Assembly: GCF_008831285.2 (NCBI RefSeq)
Contig: NC_045145.1
Coordinates: 2,954,723 to 3,018,722 of the forward strand
Reading direction: 5' to 3'
DNA length: 64,000 nt
DNA from: Nymphaea colorata
Taxonomy: Eukaryota > Streptophyta > Magnoliopsida > Nymphaeales > Nymphaeaceae
Positions 34,501 to 48,512 of this stretch are shown here, piece by piece; the stretch's first letter is position 1, and each line of letters opens with the position of its first letter. A program made the position numbers and the translations under genes. Under the pieces are notes generated by a model. The model did no database searches and was not told where the DNA came from. It saw nothing but the letters and a program-made list of their open reading frames with translations.

Positions 34501-35943
34501 CTACAATTCCATGACTGCAGTACCGTGATAACTCCAAGTCCTCCCAGTATGTGAAGATCATGCCCCTAGGTAGTTCATACGAAGATGAACAGCAGGTATC
34601 AACTACATCTAATAATTGGCAATTCCCTTTCACTTATTTCTGGCAAAAAGCTAAGTGTAAAGTATTTCAGTATTTATTCAAAGGCCTAGTTTTGCCAAAA
34701 TATCAGCGTGTTACTGATAAAAGGAGGCCACATGGGGGAGGATAACTGGCAACTTGATTCCTTTGGTGAAGGCTCTCCCCACAGCCTTTTCAGTTTTTGT
34801 GCTGAGACACTTACAAGCAACGAACGAACTTATGATTCTGGCAACTTCCCTTTTCCAGGAAGGAAACTAGTAAAACCATTAATGAACAGCGAAACGAATA
34901 AATGAGGGGAAAAAGCCCAGTAACCATCGCTTCTTATCCAGCCCATTCACAAAACCAAAAAAATTAAGAATGGCATAGGAATTCTCAACCTGCTCAATTC
35001 AGAGAACTCCACAGATTCACTTTATGCAAAAAGGCATAACTAGAGGAAAGATGCAACTAACTAGTCCATTCGAACAAGGAGAGTTGTCTGGGACAGGGAG
35101 TGGCTTTTGAACTCTAGTCCTACAGATGCTATTGTTTCTTGTAGCCACCATGTCTCCCGTTTTCGTAGGTGTGCATTATATGAAAATCAATATTGTCAGT
35201 AGGTTTCTTATAGGAGTCACAAGAGTAGAGAGTTCATCAAAGAGTAGTGATCGTCGAAACTCTTCGGCACAAGAATCATAAGAAAACAGAACTACCGGAG
35301 ACAGGTACAGCAAATTGCCGCTCACTCACAAAGCTATTTCTCACGAAATCAAGATCTGTTCACCAGATAGATAAACTACAAACCTAACACATAATTAAAG
35401 GTAGGAGTAACACGAGATACCAACCTGGTCTTTTTCCTGAATCCGAAGGAGGAGGGTGGCGTTCTGCCTCCAAACTCCTCTCCAATAGCGTTGCCGAGTG
35501 GTGAGCAGCAGCAACGCCGCCAGCGCCAATGCAGAGCCCGCAGGGACCATGGGAAAAGAAGCCAAAGTAACAGGAAAGCGCCAGTCCCCACGTAGAATCG
35601 AGTACAGCTTCCGAATCCTCCACCAGAGAAAGCGCACCGCTAGGCTTAGGACCTTCCTCGCCCACAACAGCCTTACTCTCACCTGTGGGAAGAGCGTCCC
35701 ATCGCCTCCTGAACCATCCTCTCCCTCGTCGCGCCCTGGTTCTGCCTGCGGCTGGTCCGAACTGGGAGGATGGTGCATCGCCATTATGGGGAGGCCTTCA
35801 TGATCTCGCGGGGGGAAGATACAGCACTTCTCGTCGTATAGTGGTCGTGGTGGCGCCGGAGACTGAAGGGGGAGTGCGTCGGATGAAGGGGGGAACGGCG
35901 TTCCCGAGACGTCTTCCCAGTCGTTAAGCGGGATTGCGTCCAT
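31505..35943 (-). CDS. Membrane-anchored coiled-coil protein of unknown function, five inferred exons, about 240 aa
   Basis: I do not recognise a named family. The first exon 35943-35425 is solid: 173 codons from ATG, acidic/Pro-rich N-terminus (MDAIPLNDWEDVSG), basic-aromatic segment (about 91-123), one hydrophobic stretch (about 124-147), then RYWRGVWRQNATLLLRIQEKDQ-like coil onset and a GT donor. Further minus-strand exons, all phase 0 with GT-AG borders, are inferred at 33165-33091 (contains LPMLDRDDVKALKVQ), 32459-32433 (nine codons, SCKVKNQLN), 31801-31757 (EIRQLRLMLSQTKEA) and 31561-31505 (ALMQRSENVLARLIAYSN, stop TGA). Joined, the C-terminus forms a coherent leucine heptad pattern, which supports the model. 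Another exon between 35425 and 33165 could be missing. Topology suggests a tail facing the cytosol. The first exon is reliable; the rest is moderate. Confidence 0.6.
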
Positions 35944-38105
35944 CCCCACACTGAGAAGGTTGCTCCTCGATTACCGGCAGTGGCAAAAAGTTCCTGCTTC
36001 CATGATGGTGGCGACGATTATACTCGGACTTGTTGCATGATTGAGGAAGACATGGCTTGCTAATGAAAGTGTGAGAACTTCTCGATCTTCCAGATATTTT
36101 TTGCCTACAGACACGAGCCGTTGCTTGGGAACGTGGACATATCTGGATAACCAGATTTGCCTCTCTTTTCTCCCCCCAACCCCCCTTCCTTTTCTCCAGC
36201 GTCTCTTCGAAATGCCAATCCCCTTCCTCGTGAAATGCCAAAAAGTAAAATTCTACCAAGACGTAAAGAAAAATCAGGAAGAGACGACAAGAGCAACTCG
36301 TGTCCCGTCATGCCTGCGACTTCCAGCTTGTTTTGGATTAGTGATGAATAATCAACTCATACACAATAAGATAAATACAAGAATCATCATATAAAAACAG
36401 TCAAATTCATTCAATGAAGTGTCTAATATGATCACCTAAAATTTAACAGTCAATTTAGTTAGAAATAAGATGATATTGCCTGAATTCTGCAGACACCACA
36501 AGGAACAACTTGGGACAAAACTATGCATAAAATGGGAATAGCAAAATGTAGATGATAAATAAATGCTTTCTATATCATTTGACATAAGAAACACAATTTC
36601 CATGAAATCTAACTAAAATCTTTTTAAATTAATTGTGAACTATGATCACTAAGTTTCAGGATAGCACCATGGAAAAGCTCTGCAACAGAATAGCAAAGTT
36701 GGAATTCTATTAGGGGTTTCAACTCCACACCCTAAAACCTTTAAATACTAAAGATTAATGTAAAGGAATGATACTAAGGTCTCATACGTGCTGGTTAGAT
36801 TAGGTGTTTGTAAATAATCAAGTATTTAGTTAGATTTTCATGGCCGGTATGTATCTGCATCGTAAGTGATGGAGCATGGTACTAAATTAAAAAGTGCACC
36901 ATTACCATCATTGATGCCTATGCAGTCCTCCAGGAGAGGGAGTGGGAAAGGTGTGGAGTCTTTGTGTTTCTTTTCCAAATCATGAATTAAAGTCAAAAGT
37001 ACAGTCAATATACTAAAAACAGGTACTTACAGTGTGGGGGAAGGTCTACATAAAGTATAACTTGTAAAATCAACTTAAAAACAATGTAGAAATAATGTGT
37101 TGCATAAAAATATTTATGCATTGTTGTATATATATATTGAACTCTTCATGTATGGGACTGATGCATGAAAACTTGTCTTCTTGTGATATTGGTATAGCCA
37201 CTATTTAGTTCTTTAAAAGGATCAAAGAAGGAAACTCTACTTGAAAATATTAAAAATAAAACTCTAGAAAGATCTTACAAGGAAGATAAACCTAGTGATA
37301 AGCCAGACGTGGGATAGTTGGGAATTAAGTGTTACACTTAATAGCGGCTACCAGCTTTAGTAAAATATGTTTAGTTAATAAAATATGTTTAGTTGGACTT
37401 TTGTGTGTTGTTCATTTTGGGTGAATGAGAGACTAATCCCATCACCCAAATGAGCGTTGAGACGCCTCTAAGGTCTAGAGCTGCATTAGTGCAAGGAGTT
37501 AGTTTCCGAACTGCACTTGAACTCATGCATCTCTTCTACCCTACCTACGGCACAAGAGGAGAATTCCAGTGTTGCTTGAACTAGAGACCAGCCAACTACT
37601 GGCAACTGACCTGAGTGCAGGGGTGGAGGGAGGGAGGGGGTGTGCCACTTAGGCCATGGCCCCACCCCAACTATTTGAAAAAAAAAATACATTCAAAAAT
37701 TAGAAAATTTTAGTTGTGCAATGTTTTTTTTTATATATTTGAATTCAATTTGGCTTTATCCGGATCTTAGGTTGAACTGTTTGACCCACCCTTGAAAAAA
37801 ATCCTGGCTTGAGTGGTTGAGCCGATTGTGCTATACCGTTTGGGGCATGTTCTTGTTCATTTCAACTTATTAAATTGAAAGAAAACTTCATTCAAATGCC
37901 GGATAAGATTCATATATATCTCATTTACTATCAAACTCAAGGTTTCAGATCTATTCGATTGCTGTTTTGAGAATCAAACTTGAATATGGTTTGATTTTTT
38001 TTTTTCACGTCGTACCAGTTAATACAACTCGATGGCTGATGCTGACTCCACAATCCGCCAACATTCGAAAGAACTATTTTATGCTTCTTTTCTATGTATG
38101 GATTG
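35944..38105. other. Upstream region of the coiled-coil gene and intergenic DNA
   Basis: About 350 bp next to the minus-strand start codon are less AT-rich and likely hold its leader and promoter. The remainder to 38105 is AT-rich spacer. The stretch GCCATGGCCCCACCCC near 37655-37670 resembles a fragment seen in dispersed plant repeats. No gene was found. Confidence 0.5.
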
Positions 38106-38113
38106 ATCTGGAT

Positions 38114-38514
38114 TAGGGATGCTAAATGGATCGGATTTGGATTGGATGCATCTACCTTTTTATCATGTCTAATTTATTGGATGTTCAGATATTTGATTTG
38201 ATTTCATTGCCGATAATTCATATATACCATGTAGGGGTCCAAATTTTCAACTTACAAACAGATTATAATTTGAATCCGGCTTTCAACATGTGAAATGCAT
38301 CCCAAAATATATTGACATTTGAAGGAAGAAAATATAACTTGCCATATTTATGCCTATTATCTAATTAGATATTTATTTAAACCGAATGTGAATTCTAATT
38401 CGATGGGATAACATTTCTTCAGCCTGAATCCGATTTCTTGGTCATAGGTTATTTGTTTTCTTATATCCAACTTATTTAAATATCCAATCTTAATTTGATT
38501 CATTGACATCCCTA
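38114..38514. mobile_element. Candidate hAT-type MITE
   Basis: The unit begins TAGGGATGCTAAATGGATC. It ends with the reverse complement of TAGGGATGTCAATGAATC. Flanks are ATCTGGAT (38106-38113) and ATCTGATT (38515-38522), a near match to an 8-bp duplication. The interior is AT-rich with repeated GGAT/ATCC words and no open frame. This terminal motif with GGATC-type subterminal repeats is common in plant non-autonomous elements. Confidence 0.65.
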
Positions 38515-39309
38515 ATCTGATTGCGCCTATACATTGTCAACATTGTTTAGTAAACTAAACCCAAAACCAAATTGGAATCCGATTGAATCCGAATTCATTT
38601 TTTTAAGTAAATGCTAATTTTTTTTTGTATCCAAATTTTCTGTACCAATTCAACCTGATATCCACTCCTAATCCAAACCGTTGACATTGTTAAGTATGGG
38701 TTATTTTTAAATGAAAAATAAAAAAACATATTATCATTTTTAGTAAACACAAGTGAATAGAAAGTTCAATACTTGAATTAGCCAATACAAGCCGATATGG
38801 TACGAATATCGCCTATTGTCTCGTTATGAGAGAGGCCCTGGTTCAGAGATTCGGACTAAAATTTTCTGTTTCTGGGGAAATTCACGGTAGATTTGTAAGG
38901 CCAGACGCAATCCGAAGAAGAAATCTAAGAACAAACTTGAAAAGGCATCTCTGCCTACCTGTCCGACGAACCGGACCATGTACGAGAGGGGGCCAGCAAT
39001 AGAGTCAACGACAGGAAGGCGGGAGTCCCACTCCCGCTCCCTTGGCGCCTGACGGTGCAGGCGTGCAGCCGGCCACGTATCCGCACCACAGCCGCGGGTT
39101 CGTCGTCTCAGGGAAGATGAGGGGTAGAGGCAGCCACAAGGAGGAGAAGAAGAAGAATGGTGTAATCAATGACCATCGACTATCTTGGTTGTTTCACGAT
39201 CTTTCCTGAAGAGGGGCGTGTGCGAGAAGAGAAAGAGAGAGAGAGAAATACAGGAGTACAAAGCACGCGGTGTCTTCGTCGAGTCCTGTACTTTATCTCG
39301 TAGTGAATC

Positions 39310-42300
39310 ATGGTCGACGCGAGTTCTGCTGCTGTTATCTTGAAGGATTTGGAAGAATTCGACGCCGTGGAGGAATTTCAATTGGTACCCATCGCTGATC
39401 GATCGCTCTTGGCTAGTCTTTTATCTTGTTCTTCCTTTGCTATTGCTTTGGCATGATAAATGGGAATGCACAATCTTGCGCAGGGTGATCATGGGCAGCA
39501 GAGCATGTCGCCGGAGCTGTTTCGCCTGGTGTTCGATCTGGTGCACAAGGGGAATCGAGCTTTCCGTGAGGGCAGGTTTAAAGAGGTTAATGGAATCGAG
39601 CTTCCCCTTCCTTGTATCCTCATTTTTTTCTCATTTGCTCCTAATTATTCCTCTGTTTGTCTTAGAGGCCGGGTGTCATGTGTCCCGTTTGAATATTGTA
39701 TCAGCCACTGCTGGAGAATTCTCCACTTTTTTGTCTTTTCTTTTACATATTATTTTCGTTTATGAATAATGTCTCTATTGCAAATGATGTATTTGTGATG
39801 TCTGTAACTTCATCTTTCCTTTCTGTGAATCAGCAAGGTTGGAGTTCATGTTCTTTTTCTTCTTTCCTGTGCGTAGGCGATCAATTTTTACTCCAAGGCG
39901 CGGCTCTCGGAAGAATGCGAAACGATCGTGCTCAGCAATCGGAGCGCTGCCTTTTGTAGGTAAGCTTCTCACTTTGCATCTGCAATGAACTTGCTGTTGT
40001 TTTTTTGGTAATTGTTGCTCAAGGGAGAAGAAGCTACTCAGTAATAAAATTCCTTTTTCTTTTTTTCCCTTTTCACATTCTTAATTCAGATAGTTGCATC
40101 AGCCATTCAAAATGTAGAGTGTTGCTTGAGTTCATGTATTTCCTTTGCATTGAATTGTCCTACAGCTATAGCAAGCAACTGAGAAGTCGATCTGCGTCAT
40201 TATCAGAGTACCAAGCTATAGATGGTCTGGATCCAACAACTTATGCTGAAGTATGATTTCTATCTCGTCTGCTTTGTTATTATTATGTTTTTCTCTTATT
40301 CTAACATACGCTCAGAGCCTCAGAGACATGAACATGTCCGTACCTGTGGATGTGGGTGTCAGATCCATTTGATTAAATATATTTCTTTCGGATGACTATT
40401 TCAGCTGGCCCTGAAGGATGCTGAGAAAGTAATGAATGTTCAGCCAAACTCAACTAAAGTCTATTATCTCAGAGCCAAAGCTCTCATCTTGGTAAATTTA
40501 CTTGCTCTGACTAAATTTGAACTAGATTTGGCATGTTAGGTTTAAAAGCTAGGTTATGGACATAATATAATTTTGGAGTATTTTGCCAGATTACCTTGGC
40601 AAAGAGAAACTATTCTGCTTCCATTTGTTATCATGGATTGAACATTTGAAACTTGAATTGAGAAGAATAACTTCTTGTTGCATTCAATGAGCTGAATGGG
40701 AGTACCGAATATCAAGTTTCACATGTCTAAATATGTACTTCAGTTTTGTTGATTAGGATACTTATGAAAACCACCAATGTTTCAAAAAAAGTATATTTTC
40801 TTACCAAGGAGATTCATTTTTCACATATGAAAGCAACAGGAATCCTTACATCTTTCAAAGTTCAAACACAACAGTATCAAGTTCACATTTTTCATCATTC
40901 AGGTAACTGGTCCTGCCAATGTGCCTGAACCTTCATATAATTTGATGCTTTTTAGAATTTATATTGATTTTAAGTTCTTGCAAAGATAAGCTTATTCAGT
41001 ATATTTACCTTGTTTTTATTCTAAGTTCTTATGAAACTATGTTTACTCCTGCACTTACATCGGTCCACATTCAGTGATGAGTGCCATATGTTTGTGACCT
41101 TGAATTTTTTAACCTTGACTTATCTTTCATAGTTGAACTGTATTTGATCATGATTCCATTAAATGGTAATTTGACAGCTGGAGCAATATGATGCAGCAAG
41201 GGAAACCCTTGTTGTTGGCCTGCAGATTGATCCCCTCAGGTAACTGCATGTACCTGCTTTTTGGTGTTGGCATATGGTTCTGCTTGTGCAAATCCTGATA
41301 ATTAGTCATCAGCAGCAGATGTTACGATTTTGTCTTTCAAAATTGTGATGGTTTAAACCTTCTTTGTTTGGTTATCTAGCATTCCACTTCAAAGGTCAAT
41401 TCAGAATTTGGATAAGATTACAGCTGGTTCCGAAAGGAGGATGAGATGTTCCAAATTGCAGCGAACTGATGACTTTGACTGTACATTGTGCTTCAAACTT
41501 CTATATGATCCTGTGACTACTCCATGTGGACATTCATTCTGCCGTCCTTGCCTTCTACAATCAATGGATCATGGTCAGACTGATAGACCATTTTCTTCTC
41601 CAGATAAATCTGAATAAACATCTATTCATTCTTATGTCTATTGCAACAGGCAATAAATGCCCCATGTGCCGTACTGTTCTATTCATCAGTGCTAAGGCAT
41701 ATCCAGTGAGGTAATCTGGATGCGATTTGGCTTATTCTTGAATGTTGTGTATTTTTTTTCATTTTTTTATCCTCACATTCCTCTTGGTTGGTATAGTGTG
41801 ACTCTGAAGAACATAATACAAAAAAATTTTGCTGATGAGTATGCTGAGAGGAAGTCTGAGCTTGACAGTTTGGTGGACATGGGTAACGATGTGATGCCTC
41901 TCTTTGTCATGGATGTGGTGATTCCTGGTCAAAAGATATCCTTGAACATATTTGAACCACGTTATCGACTTATGGTAATGCATGTGATTTCCTTTCTGGT
42001 TATCCAAGTTTTCAGTATATTCTGTCATTCTGCATAGAAAGTTTAGAGATTGGGTTTTGGTGGTCAACTGAGTGTCACATTTTTTACTAAGTTCTCAAAA
42101 TTATCCTGGCATTTTTTTTATTTTGATGATTAGACGTGCAAAGAAAGAACCTTATGGGTGAGTAGAGAGAGGAACACGTGACACACTAACTTGCAACAAG
42201 GCGTGATTAAGTTTTAATTTTCTGTCCCAGCCCAGAAGTTCGAGAGAAATAATGGAAAAGGGGCTTAAATTATGACTGCATCACAGACTCTCAGACAAGT

Positions 42301-45300
42301 GTTTGAAAGAGCCTTGGTATAGCTGAGAGGGAGTCTCTCAAAGTACAATGCCCTATTCACCCTTTCAACACACTCTAAAGAACCCTGAGACGAGTGCCTC
42401 ATAAGCATTATCACAAATATCATTCTGAGGTATTTTTGGCAAAGTTGTTTTTCTCGATAAAATCTCCATATATTTTTTTTTAAAAAGAAAAAATCCTAAA
42501 AATTAGATAAAAAAATAAATGAGAAACTGATAAGAAACATAAATAATAACTAGATAAAATGATAAAAATAGTGGTTTAATGATGATAAAGTTTTAAGTTA
42601 AAGTTTAATCCACAATGATATTACATAAAAAAAGAGAAAATGGAAAAAAGGAAAAAAATGTGAAAAGCCATGGCAAAAACACATTAAAACACCTTTTTTC
42701 CCATTTTTTCATTCCTTTTCCTTTTTTAGGTTTAATATTGCATTTTTTTGGAAAGAAACACGGTATCTGTGATAATGCTCAGAAGTACATCTTGAGACAC
42801 TCCTTTTAGCCTTCAAACACGCTAAGGAGACCTTTTTTGTTATATATGTAAGTCACTTCCTTATTACAGCAATCAAGTTGTTTCTTGGTACTGTTAGGTC
42901 GTAGTCTCTATGGTGTCCCTCCTCATACATACTTTGCTTAAGAGCTGTGACTTTTTCATATAGTTTCAAGGAAGTCATATTTGATTTGATAATTTATATA
43001 TGCTAGCACCAAGAAAAAAAGGAAAAGGCTGTAGTCAAGATGCTTGGAGCTGGATACTGGATGGTCCTCAAATATAGGATTGTGACTCATATCTCAGTTT
43101 CATGTGAGAATGAATTGCAGACTTAGGTCTCAGATAGCTGCTCTTGTATTGGTATGAAGTATGAACAACAAGGGCAAGTTATAATGCAAATCGAACTTAC
43201 AAATCATAAAGAAGAATGGAAGACTGTAACAAAATGTATTTCCCAAGTTTTGAGTTAGCCATCTGCCTTAAGAGCTATATTATATGGATTGCATCTTTAT
43301 CCCCTTTCCGTATCCTCTGGCCCTTATACAGGAGTTGTACTGGAAAGTCCACAAAAATGGTTGTATCCTTGTATCTTCTGCTATTCCATATGCAAAAAAA
43401 ACGGTGAGGCACCGAGGCATATCAAACAGAAAAAAATTGCTGTTTTGAATTTTAACGCTAACTAAAACTCTAATTATTTTGTTTGTTCTATCTTCGAATA
43501 TATTGTTGAGGACCTGAGGTAGAGAAATTTCAGAACCCCCTTTTTCCTCTTTCTTTTCTTTCCTTTTCTTTTTTTCTCTTTTTCCCCTTATTTTATCAAA
43601 TAGGACCGACTAGGTGCTGCCCAGGGCCCCACCTATGCCTTTCTTTATTTGGGTCTACCGTCTAGTATGCTTTTAATTCCATGCCCTTGCAGCATTGGTT
43701 AGAACTTAGAAGCTATGTAACATGGTTGTGGCAGGAACCTCAAATTACCTCTGTCCATAATGGATGGTTCGGCCATCAGTAGACTAATTCACAAGCAAAG
43801 GATAGAGTAGTGGAATTTTTTGTTGACTATTTTGACTTGATGCAGTTTGTTGTTTGAGAACCATATATCATCCTCTCACTGACATGACTGGGAATCCATT
43901 ATGAAGGCATTATGTAGTTTAGTGCTTGATCATGTCGATTCAATGTTCAGAGAATACTTTTCTTTGCCTTCTTAGTTATTGTGTTGGCAGCTCTTTATTC
44001 TTTTTAGGAGATAAATCTAAATGAAATCACAGTTTTGCTTTGTACTAGAACACCAACTGCAAAATGGACGTGTTTCTTATCAACGAAGTGTTGAAGAACC
44101 TGTCAAACGGTTCTACTTCCGAGAGTACTTTAGAGCTCAACATAGGACATTCTTCAGACTTTCATAGTACAAATTTATGCATCTATAACTGAGGCCTCAT
44201 ATGTGATATAAAAGATTTTATGGTTAATGATGATGATTATATATATATAATATAAATGCTGGAAACTGCTAAATCTTATGTTTTGGAAAGACCTCATCAG
44301 TGCAAAGGATAACATATAAATGATTTGTATCAAAACTGCCAACAATACAGATTCTGTGCTTTTGCCTTTTGTTGTGGCCATCTTTCATCGTTGTCCAGAA
44401 TAAAGGTTGATAATTTTATTTTCTGCTTGTTTTTCAACTGAAAAAGGTGAGAAGAATAATGGAAGGAAATAGACGGATGGGAATGGTATGGAGCTACCAA
44501 GTTTTTTTTTGTCCTAGTTTTGTTTGTGTATGTCTGTTGTGATATCCTATCGTTGCATTACTTGATTTCAGGTTGGTTTTGACCCTTCGACAGGTTCCAT
44601 GGCAGACCTTGCCTGTGAAGTGGAAATAACAGAGTATGTGTTGGAGCCTCTCTCTCCTCTCTCTCTCCCTCTCTTTATCTATATACAATTACAAGGAAAC
44701 AGCAAAATCAGAAATTCTGTTTTCTACTTGTTTCAGATGTGAGCCACTTCCAGACGGACGGTTTTATTTGGTGGTAAGCAAGCACATCTTCCAATTATAA
44801 ATTCATAATATTGAATATAGTAGACAAAATTTCTGTTTTTGCTACTGTGGTTCCTTTATACTTTGTCCCCGATATGAATTTTTTGTGCGAAGAGTATAAC
44901 GGCAAGACCTTAGTGCTTTATCTGTGTAGTGCTTGACATTTCTCCTGTACATAACTTCAATATACAAGTTGTTATGGTAAAATTGCTGTTCCTGCCACTT
45001 TCGTTGTACTCTAAGAAAGCTTGGTTTTTTTGTTAAAATAATTTATCAAAGGTTGTTGGAGGTGTCCCTCCTTGAGGAGTTGAAAGCAAAATGTAAATTC
45101 TACATTGATTGTGATTCAGAAGATATAACTTTGTCATTTGGAACTGATAAGGGACTGGTTTTCAATTTTGGTTAAATTTGATTTTTGTTTTCTGCTTATA
45201 GTTACTTATAAGACAAGTAATTAAAATGGTGCCCTTTCCATGCTATTCTTCCGGAGCTAATCTCCACCATGACAGCCAATGAGAAGGTAGATGAAACTTG

Positions 45301-48300
45301 AGCATCTTCATCATTTGAAATTTAACTTTTAAACATTTTTGTGCCTTTGAATTAAATGTAGAGCTACCAAAGTGATGAAGCTCTTCAAGGCAGATGATAA
45401 TGCACCCAACTTTGATAAACTATAGCTCTTGTTAGTCATAGGTCTCTCAAATTACATGTGTTCTGGCAAAGAATTTTCACAATGTGCGGAGCCGGAGGAA
45501 AATTTGTAGTTTGGGAGAAAATGCTCATGTGAGACAAATAAATAGGTTTATATTGTTAATAGAATCTGTAAATTGCATGGGACTCTACTTCTATCATTGG
45601 CCCCTGTATACAAAGTCTGACTTGATCAAGTTGCTGAGGAAGAGCTAATAGATTTAACTAACCGTTGGCTCCTCTGGGAAGCTAATTCATAACCAGTTGT
45701 ATAATAGTAATAGTAATGACTGTGAAAATGTTATAACAACAACAGCAACAACATCATAATAATAGTGATAGTAGTAACAACAATAGCAATAATAATAATG
45801 TGGACTATGATAATAATCGCAATGATAATAATAGTATGAATGTATAACCTAAGCATGTGAACATGCTAGACTGTCCGTAGTCATCAAGTCCTTAAAGAAA
45901 GACGAGTCGACATTTAGGGAAGACCAGCACACTTAGTCATGACTCGTGACTGAGAAAAAGTTGAAACATTTAATTCAATATTGTACATTTTGATTAGACA
46001 CACTTAATGTAAAACAATCGTAATGTTATAATATGTTAGAACATTTAGAAAGCACAAAAAAAAAGTTGAGTGGATGCATTGAAGCAGCTGCCTGATCATC
46101 AAGGTGCCACCTGTTCATCATCTGCTGACCAGTAATATATACATAAAAACTTGACAAACAAGTGGGATGCCAGTAATGTCTAGCCTGAATTGATAAACCA
46201 GCGCTTCACAGGACTTGAAATTGATTTGCATCAAAGCCTATGTCTAGTCTCTGATTTTCTGCTTTTTGTGTGCCCTTCCTTTTCTCTTCAAGCTTGCTAT
46301 TATATAATGTTTTTATTATCATGTTGTGCTGTAGGTTGAAGGTCGAAGAAGATTTCAAATATGTCGTGTTTGGGATCAGGATGGGTGAGTTTGCCAAACA
46401 AAAATTTTGTGTTTCTCAATTTGTAATCATTGTGTTATTCATTTCTGTATGCTGCATCAATGTGTCCGATGAGATTTCTTGTTAAAAGTCTATGTTTTTT
46501 GTTCCTTCAAGAATCAAGGAGCTTGAATGTTATTTTTTGTAGCCAAGTCTACATATTCAAGTTCAGGGTTCAAATCAGCACAAAATTAACACTTCAATGG
46601 CAATGGAGCAAAAAAAAGATCAGAAGTAAAATCAGAGGAAAAATTACAAGGAACAAGGCCCTCTCTAAATCAGTTGACCAACAATTTAACAAGAAAGTGA
46701 TTGACGTATCCACAGCACGAGATGCATTGGAAAAAAAAATATGATTACTTTTATTTGTGAATGTTGAGGAAACCATAAATTTCTATTTGATCTTCGAGTG
46801 GAGACTATGCCTCCGCTTGGTATGTATGTCTGAGGTGCAGAATGTTGTGGCAGTTGCTAAGAAAACAATTGATGCCAGGAAAAAAAGAAACAAGAGATTA
46901 TCTTATCTTAGTTCTATAGATTTTTGTTGACATGTTAGAACATACATGCAGAGAATCAGAAAATGACATAAATGTTTTGGACTAATGTTGAGAAGTATTT
47001 TTTTTTAAAATAAAATAGTCCATAATTTGTATGTCATGAGATCTATTTGAGTTTTAGCAGAAAATATCTTAGTGACAGTCTTCACATATTGGCAAAAACA
47101 TAGAAAGCCAGCCATCCTAGCGCGCGTCATTGTGGGCATGTGCCATCCCAATTACCATCTGGATCCACCACTGCATAGAGTTGAATGACAGCTTTGTAAT
47201 CTAGCTCAATTTATTTGTGCTTTTGGTGTCATGACGCTGATATAATGCTTTTCAGTGTCTTCTGTTCACATGAATGAAAATCCTATACAAAGTTGATGAT
47301 GAAAATATGAGGCACACATCTGCAAGTAAATAAATGATTTGAGTAATGGACACATACCACTCACACAATCACGCAATTTGTGTATGCCTGTTGTACATTC
47401 ATCAGCTAGTATTCTTTTAGTTGATCACATAGAATTTTTAAAAAGAGCGGGTTTTAATGCAGCCAGGACATTTGAGAATTTTTTTTTCATCATTTGGCTT
47501 CAAGGAAGTATCACTCCAGAAGTAGAGCTTCAGCCTAATACTCAAACTATTGGACAAATGGCTTTTCATAGTTTGAGTGTCAGTCCTAGTGCTAAGCCTG
47601 TCCTCCTTATTTATTCTCATAATCAGCAGCTTGAACATGTGCTATCTTTTTGTGTAGGTATCGAGTTGCAGAAGTTGAATGGATTCAAGACATTTGTCCA
47701 TCAGAAACAGCAGAAGCAAGGGCAGATGTAAGTATGCATAGAAAAATAGTCCCCTCTACTAATCCCTTCTCACCCCCAAAACACACACACATACATACGA
47801 ACTTGCACCGCAAAGAGGTTTTAAGCCTTTAGCCCCTCGGGATGATCTGTACAACTTATTAGATTTCTTCACTACTGTAGGTGAGTCTAAATTTTCTTTT
47901 TCAAGATTATGTATAAAGCATTCTGTGTGCCTGCATGGATGCATACATGTGTACTTCAGGTCTAACCACTTCATCCCACTTGTGCTGTTAAGACACATCC
48001 AGAGTCCAGACGTGCAGAGCAGGACACAAACCTTAAATTTATTGGGCAAATTAAGTGATTAATTGGATGCTGGGATGTTTCATCCTCCTTTGACAATTAA
48101 GTGTTGTCTAAAAACTAATTTAGATTGGCATTTAGTTAAACGATTTTATGTGTTTTCATTTCTATTCTCTATTTATGTGGTGGTTGTTACCCGAAAGTCA
48201 TGCTTGATTTAATTTAAGGGGTATCAAGTTGTTTGCTTGACAACATTCTGACCTCTCCAAGTTTGATTAATTTCACTTTCGTCCATTAGCCAAGACACTG

Positions 48301-48448
48301 TTGAAGCCCATAGGAACTTTAGTGGCAGAAGAAAAAAAAAAGTTAAAAAGGATCTGTTTCTTTTGTTGAAAGTGTTTGGTACTTCAGATAGTTACTGAAA
48401 ATAATCCTTCTATGGGAAGCATGCGGTATGTATGTACTATGCTTAGAT

Positions 48449-48512
<64 letters not shown>

